DNA from: Campylobacter pinnipediorum subsp. pinnipediorum
GTDB taxonomy: Bacteria > Campylobacterota > Campylobacteria > Campylobacterales > Campylobacteraceae
Reading direction: 5' to 3'
Assembly: GCF_002021925.1 (NCBI RefSeq)
Contig: NZ_CP012546.1
Coordinates: 1,718,666-1,782,665, forward strand
DNA length: 64,000 nucleotides
In this document: positions 9,885-16,413 of the stretch, piece after piece
How positions within the stretch are numbered: the first letter of the stretch is position 1
Layout of the letters: the number at the start of each line of letters is the position of its first letter
Notes under the pieces: model-generated
What the model was told of the DNA's origin: nothing
The model's database searches: none
What the model saw: only the letters and a program-made list of their open reading frames with translations
Made by a program: the position numbers and the translations under genes

Positions 9885-12314
9885 TTAAAGAGAATCGGAA
9901 GGTTGAGGCTTACCTAGCAAGAAGCCTTGAGCAAGAGGTATTTTAAATTTCTTAATTTGTTCTAAAATTTCTTCAGAGCTAACATACTCTGCAACAACAT
10001 TATATCCTTGTTTTGAAGCAAAATTTAATATAGTTTCGACCAAATACTGGGAATTTTTATCATAAGGTAATTTTTTGATAATCGAACCATCTATTTTAAT
10101 ATTATCAATATCAAGTTCTAAAATTCGATAATAGTTTGAATATCCTGAGCCAAAATCATCAATAGAAATTTGAGACCCATGGCCTTTTATGTGCTTGATA
10201 AATGAATTTACTATACCATAATCACTAACCTCTTCACTTTCTAATATCTCAAAACAAATACGACTAGGATCAGAACACAGTTCTAATTTTTCTTCTAAAA
10301 ACTCACGAACAGAACTATCTATGATATCTATTCCGGAAAGATTTACAGAAAACATATAATCAGGATATTTTTCTACAAGCAAAAAGGCACGACTTATAAC
10401 TTTTTTAGTTATCTGAGTATAAAGCTGCGCTTGCATTGCAATTTCCAAAAATTCTCCAGGATATCTTATCTTTCCATTTTCATCAACAATACGAACTAAA
10501 ATTTCATAATATGTCGCTTTTTCGCCTATTTTTGATACATCATAAATACCCTGACACTCAACAACTACAGTATCATTTTCAAGAGCATACTCTATAAGTT
10601 GAGTTATATTTTGATTTTTATAATACCTTAATTCTATTGCATCATTTTCTTTATAGGTATATATATCTACAGCCTCTTTTCTTGCTTCCTGATTGGCAAG
10701 AATTGCTTGCATAAGTCTATTTGTTTGTTCTGTATCATTTAAGGAGCTTACTCCTATCACAATCTTTACACCAGGTAAATTTTCTATCTTATTACCAACC
10801 TTAACCTCTATAGTATTAAAGCTAAAATAATCCTGTATATAACCTATATCTTTATCTATATCATCTCCAATATACCACATAAAAAACTCATCATCTTGAA
10901 ACCTAAAAAGTTCACCTTTAATCTCAGAAGTATCAACACAAAGCTTAAGTGTATTTGCAAAAGCTTTTAACATTGCTTCAGTTGTATTTGTTTGATAAAA
11001 AAAGCGTAAATTATCAAAATTTTTAATATTTATACTAACAACAATACCATCTTTCTTCTCTTCAAGTCTTTCTGTCATCGCAAAATAATTTCCAAAACCA
11101 GTGAGTTTGTCTATACCTGATTGCACTTTTAGTTGTTCATTTTTTAATTCAAGCTCATAGACCATACGAGTTTCTTTTGTTCTATCCATTTTCAAGCCTA
11201 TAAAACCAGAAAGTTTATTTTCATATACAAAAGGTAAAAATTTTACTTTTTCGTGTATGTATCGACCACTTTTAGTTTTACTTACAAGTTCATTAGCATC
11301 CCACTCCTCAAGGTTCATAATACTACTTCTAATATTCTCATAAAATTCATCACCATGCAATGAAGATTTTAGTATGCTCGGATTTTTGCCTATAATCTCA
11401 CCTGATTTATATCCACTTGATCTTTCAAACTCTTTATTTACATAAGTTATTTTATTTGAAATATCTGTAAAAATAACCGAACCAAAACTATTATCAACAG
11501 CCGTTTTAACCATAGCCAATTCTTTTAAAACCTTAAAATATGACAAACTTTGAAGAGCAATAAAAAACAAAACGAAACAAAATATAGAAAAAGATAAAAG
11601 CATAAAAATTTGCAATAAATCAAGAATGCGAGCATATTGATGATCATAAGCTATAAGTATATTGTCTAGATAACTAGATAAATTTAATATAACATTTTGT
11701 TGATGAAGTTCTTTTAGTAATTTTAATGAAAAAAGTATCATTTGTGTTTTTTGCACAATATCTTTATAATATTTTGTATTTATATCGATATCATTTTTTA
11801 AGTTGATTATATCTTGTTCGATCCTCTTAATAGAACGAGTATTAGAAAAATTAACATATTTTAATTTCAAAAATAAAGGTTCGAATTTTTTAAACTCAGA
11901 ATTTTTATCAAGCATATATTCACACTCAAATAAAAAAGAGACGATGCTTGAATTTACATAGTTTAATCTATCTAGCAACTGAAGCTTTTTTAAATATATA
12001 TTTTGTATAATAGCTATATCATTCTCATTACCATATATGTCTGACAAAACAGAAAAGCTATCTACATTTTTTAATTGATCAAGATTGGTTTTAAAATCAG
12101 CAAAAATTGTATTAATTTCATCATAATTTGTATTTACTAGGCTATTTTTAAAATAAGCATCTATTTCTTTATTTAAGAGCCTTAAGTTCATTATTGCATT
12201 TCGCCAAATGCTGTTATTTTCAGTTGCTTTACTTAATTTAAAAACAAAAAACGAAGAAATACCAAAAAATACAATAAAAACAAATAATAAAAATCTAATT
12301 TTTTGTGTATTCAT
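9885..12314 (-). CDS. Membrane PAS / degenerate GGDEF / EAL c-di-GMP protein
   Basis: The 809-residue protein has a membrane segment at about 8-28, a ~200-residue presumably periplasmic part, a second membrane segment at about 232-257, then a PAS domain (about 267-385), a GGDEF domain and a C-terminal EAL domain. The GGDEF signature is RFQDDEF near 469-476, so cyclase activity is unlikely. The EAL domain looks complete: YEILVR near 601, the VNLSG Asn, FEILESE, IDDFGSGYS near 717, KIDGS, VVAEYV and AQGFLLGKP. It should bind c-di-GMP and probably hydrolyse it. Topology resembles LapD (transmembrane, periplasmic sensor, degenerate GGDEF, EAL), but a PAS replaces the HAMP domain and the EAL residues are kept. 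It overlaps the upstream peroxidase gene by four bases, and the adhesin follows. Confidence 0.88.
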   Translation of the reverse strand: MNTQKIRFLLFVFIVFFGISSFFVFKLSKATENNSIWRNAIMNLRLLNKEIDAYFKNSLVNTNYDEINTIFADFKTNLDQLKNVDSFSVLSDIYGNENDIAIIQNIYLKKLQLLDRLNYVNSSIVSFLFECEYMLDKNSEFKKFEPLFLKLKYVNFSNTRSIKRIEQDIINLKNDIDINTKYYKDIVQKTQMILFSLKLLKELHQQNVILNLSSYLDNILIAYDHQYARILDLLQIFMLLSFSIFCFVLFFIALQSLSYFKVLKELAMVKTAVDNSFGSVIFTDISNKITYVNKEFERSSGYKSGEIIGKNPSILKSSLHGDEFYENIRSSIMNLEEWDANELVSKTKSGRYIHEKVKFLPFVYENKLSGFIGLKMDRTKETRMVYELELKNEQLKVQSGIDKLTGFGNYFAMTERLEEKKDGIVVSINIKNFDNLRFFYQTNTTEAMLKAFANTLKLCVDTSEIKGELFRFQDDEFFMWYIGDDIDKDIGYIQDYFSFNTIEVKVGNKIENLPGVKIVIGVSSLNDTEQTNRLMQAILANQEARKEAVDIYTYKENDAIELRYYKNQNITQLIEYALENDTVVVECQGIYDVSKIGEKATYYEILVRIVDENGKIRYPGEFLEIAMQAQLYTQITKKVISRAFLLVEKYPDYMFSVNLSGIDIIDSSVREFLEEKLELCSDPSRICFEILESEEVSDYGIVNSFIKHIKGHGSQISIDDFGSGYSNYYRILELDIDNIKIDGSIIKKLPYDKNSQYLVETILNFASKQGYNVVAEYVSSEEILEQIKKFKIPLAQGFLLGKPQPSDSL

Positions 12315-13189
12315 TTAAGTATCCTTGGATATTCTCCATTTAACGATAATAAAAACTTATAAAGCAAATCAACATCTTTTTTATCAATGTTGTGTGTGGA
12401 TTGTAAATTAACAATATGAGTTATTGCATCTTTTAAATATAAGATAGATCCATCTGACATATATGGTGCTGTTCTGGCTATATTTCTTAAAGAAGGGACT
12501 TTATATATTTGTTCTTTAAATATTCTTGAACTATCCATATTACTAAAAATTTCTTCATAAGCTCCTATATTTTGCATTAAATTACCGCCTAGATTAATTC
12601 CATTATGGCATGCAACACAACCTATATTTTTAAAAAGCTCAAAGCCTATTTTTTCTTCTTCACTTAAAGCATTAGAATCTCCCATCAAAAATCTATCAAA
12701 TGGAGAATTTACAGACAAAACTGCTCTTTCAAACTCAACCAAGACATCAACTATATTTTCAAATGTAACACCATCTTTATATATTTTTAAAAAGGCTATC
12801 CTGTATTCATTTACATTGGAAATTTTTGTTATAATCTCATTTTTATCAACTCCAAGCTCATGCCTAGAAGTCACTGACTTTAAAACTTGATCATATATAT
12901 TTCTATGGTCTCCATTCCTAAAAAATATATAATTTAAAGCTGCGTTTAGTATACTAGGTGGATTTATTTTATTATTTTGTAAATTAGTTCTTATAGTACC
13001 GCTAAAGTCCCAGTATAAATTATGACAAGTTTCACATGATTTATTTTCGTTGGCGCCCAAACGATTGTCAAAAAATATCTTTTTTCCTAAATTTGCTTTA
13101 GCTTCGTTATACAAAATTCCAAGCGAGGGAGCAAATATATCTGCATGTAATAAACCAACAAAAAAGAATAAAACCAAAATCTTTTTCAT
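12311..13189 (-). CDS. Small di-haem cytochrome c peroxidase-like protein
   Basis: A 292-residue periplasmic protein with a signal peptide (MKKILVLFFFVGLLHA) and two CxxCH haem sites: CETCH at 52-56 and CVACH in the C-terminal half, each in the NL/NGxNLGG context of the CcpA/MauG family. The start is ATG 13189, preceded by GGAGATATT; the frame is open further upstream but has no such site. The usual PY(F/M)H(D/N)G motif reads APYMSDGS here, so the His of that motif is missing and activity may differ from classical H2O2 reduction. Its last codon overlaps the start of the c-di-GMP gene (ATGA), implying coupled expression and perhaps a redox input to that protein. Confidence 0.88.
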   Translation of the reverse strand: MKKILVLFFFVGLLHADIFAPSLGILYNEAKANLGKKIFFDNRLGANENKSCETCHNLYWDFSGTIRTNLQNNKINPPSILNAALNYIFFRNGDHRNIYDQVLKSVTSRHELGVDKNEIITKISNVNEYRIAFLKIYKDGVTFENIVDVLVEFERAVLSVNSPFDRFLMGDSNALSEEEKIGFELFKNIGCVACHNGINLGGNLMQNIGAYEEIFSNMDSSRIFKEQIYKVPSLRNIARTAPYMSDGSILYLKDAITHIVNLQSTHNIDKKDVDLLYKFLLSLNGEYPRILK

Positions 13190-13225
13190 AATATCTCCAT
13201 AAAGCTTAAGGCCTAAATTATACAA

Positions 13226-13948
13226 TTAAAACACAAAAAGAGTTATTAAGCTTTCTATCTTTTCGGAAAATTTATCGTTTTTTGAGTCATTTAAAATATC
13301 TAAAACTAAATTTCTATTGTAATTTGCATTATTAATATCCAAATGCCAACATATATTTTCAAACGCCTCATCTTTTGAACGCATTACATTTCTGCTCTCT
13401 CCAAAAATTATTTTTTTAAATTTTATATTATGCTCTATAAGCCATTTTTCAAGCCTAGATGATGAGTTAAAAGCAAAAGGTTTAACGCCAAATCTTTCAA
13501 AAAATGGCTCTAAGAGGGTTGATTTTCTTGGTCTTGAAAAGTTCAAATATATCCTAGTATCGGCGATATCGCTAAATTTTTGAAAATCATCATTTTCACC
13601 GATAGCCGGACTCATCGTGCTTATAGCGATATCATAATGTTTATTTGGCTTAAAATCGCTCCAAGAAGAACATATCGTATCAACATTTTTTATATTATGA
13701 GTATTTGCATCTTCTTTTAGTATCTCAAGCATATTTAAAGAGCTGTCTACTCCTGTTATGTGTTTGCAAATTTTAGCTAGATAAAGTGTCCAAATACCGG
13801 TACCACACCCTATATCCAATACATCTTTATCTTTAAAATCAACACCAAAATCTTGCAGATTTAAAAATATAGCCTCATTAAAAATTTCCAATTCTGGTTT
13901 ATAGCGAGGGTATTTGCTTGATTTTTTATCCCAAAGTTTATCTTTCAA
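13226..13948 (-). CDS. Class I SAM-dependent methyltransferase, substrate unknown
   Basis: The 240-residue protein has the Rossmann-fold motif I DVLDIGCGTGIWT followed by an acidic GVDSSLNML loop, typical of small-molecule methyltransferases related to UbiE/Tam. It starts at TTG 13948 with AAGGA seven bases upstream. It is placed ten bases after the Fur-family gene and 36 bases before the peroxidase gene, all on the same strand. Nothing in the sequence identifies the substrate. C-terminal residues 130-240 have no motif I recognise. Confidence 0.8.
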   Translation of the reverse strand: MKDKLWDKKSSKYPRYKPELEIFNEAIFLNLQDFGVDFKDKDVLDIGCGTGIWTLYLAKICKHITGVDSSLNMLEILKEDANTHNIKNVDTICSSWSDFKPNKHYDIAISTMSPAIGENDDFQKFSDIADTRIYLNFSRPRKSTLLEPFFERFGVKPFAFNSSSRLEKWLIEHNIKFKKIIFGESRNVMRSKDEAFENICWHLDINNANYNRNLVLDILNDSKNDKFSEKIESLITLFVF

Positions 13949-13958
13949 ATTAAAATCC

Positions 13959-14312
13959 TTATGAACATGAATTGCAAATTCCCTTTATAACAGCACTTTT
14001 TATACTTTTTGCACCAGATATATTTGGAATTTCTATATTTGTTATTTTATGACAGATATCACAGACAAAATAAGCCTTTGCTTCACTACCAAGCTCATAA
14101 AATGCCTTTCTGTCATGTTCGCTTTTTATTACAAGTGAATGCTTTTCAAAAAGCTCAAGACTTCTATACACAGTTGTTTTATTTACTTTTAACTTTGATA
14201 AAATTTCATCATAAGCTATAGGATGTGCGCTTTTGCTTAAAATATCAAGTATCTGAAGTCTAAGTGGAGTAATTCTAATGTTAGTTTTTTTTAAAATATC
14301 TAATACTTCCAT
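13959..14312 (-). CDS. Short Fur-family transcriptional regulator
   Basis: The 117-residue protein begins with a Fur-type winged helix (TPLRLQILDIL, then KTTVYRSLELFEKHSLV). It carries two CxxC pairs, C84/C87 and C113/C116, which would hold the structural zinc of the family. It is shorter than classical Fur (about 150 residues): the stretch between the Cys pairs is 25 residues and the HxH-type histidine cluster normally just before the first CxxC is absent (EAKAYFVCDIC). The regulatory metal site may therefore be altered or missing. It heads the minus-strand run leading to the methyltransferase, peroxidase, EAL protein and adhesin and may control part of it. Zur- or PerR-like function cannot be decided. 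Confidence 0.8.
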   Translation of the reverse strand: MEVLDILKKTNIRITPLRLQILDILSKSAHPIAYDEILSKLKVNKTTVYRSLELFEKHSLVIKSEHDRKAFYELGSEAKAYFVCDICHKITNIEIPNISGAKSIKSAVIKGICNSCS

Positions 14313-14428
14313 GTGTAAAATGATAGCCTGAAAAAGCTAAAAAATATATTATTTTAGATTTTATGATATTAAAAGCAATAATATACTAATATTTTCGCCA
14401 ATTTTAAATCTAAATTTAAAGGAAAAAT

Positions 14429-14947
14429 ATGGATATTTCAAAAATAAAAGTTGGTTCAAATCCTGATAAAATAAATGCCGTGATAGAAATCCCTTATGGT
14501 TCAAACATAAAATACGAAATAGACAAAGAAAGCGGAGCTGTTGTAGTAGATAGAGTGCTTTACTCAGCTATGTTCTATCCTGCAAACTATGGCTTTGTTC
14601 CAAACACACTAGCTGCTGATGGCGACCCTGCTGATATATTAGTTTTAAATGAATACCCGCTACAAGCTGGTAGCGTTATACCGTGCCGTTTAATAGGTGT
14701 TTTAGTTATGGAAGATGAAGCTGGTATGGATGAAAAATTGCTTGCCGTTCCTGTAAGTAAAATAGACCCTAGATATGACAATATAAAAAGCTATGAAAAC
14801 TTACCAAAAGCTAGTTTGGATAAGATCAAAAATTTCTTTGAAACCTACAAAATGCTTGAGCCAAACAAATGGGTAAAAGTTAAAGAATTTAAAGATGCTA
14901 AAACAGCGCAAGATATACTTCAAAACGCCATAAACGCTTACAAATAA
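14429..14947 (+). CDS. ppa: Inorganic pyrophosphatase (family I)
   Basis: The soluble 172-residue enzyme hydrolyses pyrophosphate released by biosynthetic reactions. Family I hallmarks are the IEIPYGSNIKYEIDK start, YPANYGFVP and the metal-binding DGDPADIL motif. It is divergent from the Fur-family gene; the 116-base space between them should hold both promoters, with a TATACT element at about 14382-14387 as a -10 candidate. AAAGG precedes the ATG. A hairpin follows the stop codon at once. Confidence 0.97.
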   Translation: MDISKIKVGSNPDKINAVIEIPYGSNIKYEIDKESGAVVVDRVLYSAMFYPANYGFVPNTLAADGDPADILVLNEYPLQAGSVIPCRLIGVLVMEDEAGMDEKLLAVPVSKIDPRYDNIKSYENLPKASLDKIKNFFETYKMLEPNKWVKVKEFKDAKTAQDILQNAINAYK

Positions 14948-14953
14948 TAATCA

Positions 14954-14979
14954 AAAACGCACTTGTTTTAGTGCGTTTT
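14954..14979. terminator. Bidirectional terminator between ppa and the hydrolase gene
   Basis: AAAACGCAC at 14954-14962 pairs with GTGCGTTTT at 14971-14979 around an 8-base loop, flanked by A/T runs on both sides. It lies between convergent genes and overlaps the last two bases of the hydrolase stop codon. Confidence 0.8.
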
Positions 14980-15493
14980 ATTTTATTAAATTTGATATCT
15001 CTTTAAACTTTGGATGTTTTGAATCCTTTAAAATTTCAAACAATACACTTTGCACGCTACTTATCTCAACACCAAGTGTTCTTATATGGCTTATAGCTGT
15101 TTTTTTGTCTTTTTTTGACCTAGATGATGTGCAAGTATCTACCAAAATAACCTTTTTACCAAGACTTAGCAAATCTTTTATGGTTTGCAAGACACAGATA
15201 TGAGTCTCTATCCCAAAGACTATAAACTCATCAAATTTCATACATTCTTGTTTGATTTTTTCATTTTTTATACAAGAAAACTCTATCTTTTCAAAGGTTG
15301 GATTTTTCAAAAACTCACTAAATTTTTCACTAGTTTTGCCAAGACCTTTTGGGTATTGTTCTGTTGTGATTAGATTTACATCCAAAATCTCAAGACCTTT
15401 TAACAAAAGCATAGTTTCATCTATCAACTTGTCTGAATTATACATAACATTAAGCAAACTATCTTGCATATCTATCATAATAGCTGTCTTCAT
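14978..15493 (-). CDS. Isochorismatase-like cysteine hydrolase
   Basis: The 171-residue protein has the catalytic triad pattern of the isochorismatase/nicotinamidase superfamily: Asp8 in MIDMQD, Lys69 in FEKIEFS, and Cys100 in GIETHICVLQT. The closest described type by motif and length is the YcaC group, whose substrates are unknown. It stands alone on the minus strand with AAAGGTGAG before the ATG, convergent with ppa. It is probably cytoplasmic. A nicotinamidase role is less likely because that family is longer and has metal-binding histidines not evident here. Confidence 0.85.
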   Translation of the reverse strand: MKTAIMIDMQDSLLNVMYNSDKLIDETMLLLKGLEILDVNLITTEQYPKGLGKTSEKFSEFLKNPTFEKIEFSCIKNEKIKQECMKFDEFIVFGIETHICVLQTIKDLLSLGKKVILVDTCTSSRSKKDKKTAISHIRTLGVEISSVQSVLFEILKDSKHPKFKEISNLIK

Positions 15494-15611
15494 AAACTCA
15501 CCTTTAATTTTTATTTGATAAAAAAGTCTATTTGAATTTTACATTTTTATTTTTAAGAAAAATTAAAACTTTTATTGGTAGTATTGGGGAAATAATTTTT
15601 GAAGGTTTGAT

Positions 15612-15764
15612 GTGTTAAAAGTATTTTTTACAATTACGATTGGCTTATGTTTTGCCTACGCATACAATAATGGCTCCATAGATATGCACGGCGGCAAAGA
15701 GCAAAAATATGGTGGTTTTTCTACTAATCAAAAAATGGATATAAATAAAACTATACAAAGATAA
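15612..15764 (+). CDS. Small exported 50-residue protein, function unknown
   Basis: A GTG at 15612 with GAAGG seven bases upstream opens a 50-codon frame. The product has a short basic start, a hydrophobic core and an AYA signal-peptidase-like end (residues 1-17), leaving a mature part of about 33 residues beginning YNNGSIDMHGGKEQ. The ATG two bases earlier is followed at once by a stop, so the GTG is the only sensible start. No family is recognised. The signal peptide and good ribosome-binding site make it more than a random frame. Confidence 0.55.
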   Translation: MLKVFFTITIGLCFAYAYNNGSIDMHGGKEQKYGGFSTNQKMDINKTIQR

Positions 15765-15775
15765 ATTGTTTGTGA

Positions 15776-15781
15776 TATAAT
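15776..15781 (+). promoter_or_regulatory. -10 box (TATAAT) before the 144-residue unknown gene
   Basis: A perfect TATAAT lies 33 bases before the ATG of the next gene and just after the stop codon of the small exported protein. Campylobacter vegetative promoters rely mainly on this element. Confidence 0.6.
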
Positions 15782-15814
15782 CGATACTTTAAAGTGTAAG
15801 GAAAATTATAAAAT

Positions 15815-16249
15815 ATGCAATTAAATTTTAAATTAAACTGTTTGTTGGCATTTCGCGAATTTTTAGTTTATCACCATAAATCACTAGAGTTTAGAGCCAA
15901 AGTCTTTGCAGCAATAATAGGCTCTAAATTTGATCCTAGCGAAGATGATTTTGTAATGCTTTATGATATTGCTAATGAGATTTATTCAAACGATGAAACA
16001 AGAAAAACATTTTTGGTTAAAGCCACAAAAGAGTATGTAGCGAAGATAAAAACCAAAGATAGACTTACACTAGACTCACTTTTAATAAGTATAGACAGAG
16101 ATTTAAAAACACACAAAAGATATGCAAAAAAAATAGACTTTGCACACCTAAGAAGACTTATGAGTGGGTGTGAACATGAAATGCTTATACAGCAAAGAGT
16201 TTATGAATTTCTTATAAGTGAAGTTAAAAGGTATTTACATATTATTTAG
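15815..16249 (+). CDS. Conserved-looking protein of unknown function (144 residues)
   Basis: I do not recognise this protein. It appears soluble and mostly helical, rich in charged residues, with a single Cys near the N-terminus (LNCLLAFREF) and another near the C-terminus (MSGCEHEM). No signal peptide, membrane segment or catalytic motif is visible. AAGGA stands about 12 bases before the ATG, and a TATAAT promoter precedes it. Codon use is like its neighbours, which supports it as a real gene. It is followed by the convergent autotransporter frame. Confidence 0.7.
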   Translation: MQLNFKLNCLLAFREFLVYHHKSLEFRAKVFAAIIGSKFDPSEDDFVMLYDIANEIYSNDETRKTFLVKATKEYVAKIKTKDRLTLDSLLISIDRDLKTHKRYAKKIDFAHLRRLMSGCEHEMLIQQRVYEFLISEVKRYLHII

Positions 16250-16377
16250 TTTTTATAGCTAAGCGCTAGTTAAATAAAAATACAGAACTTACAAAATATA
16301 ATTTTAATATAAGTTATCAAGCACTAAAGCATATTAAAATATAATTATGATTTTTAAAATTTAAATATTTAAATACA

Positions 16378-16399
16378 AACCACCGAATAATCGGTGGTT
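16378..16399 (-). terminator. Terminator downstream of the first autotransporter
   Basis: AACCACCGA at 16378-16386 pairs perfectly with TCGGTGGTT at 16391-16399 around a 4-base loop, 15 bases after the autotransporter stop codon on the minus strand. In the transcript a U-containing stretch follows. Confidence 0.8.
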
Positions 16400-16413
16400 G
16401 TGGATTGTTTATC

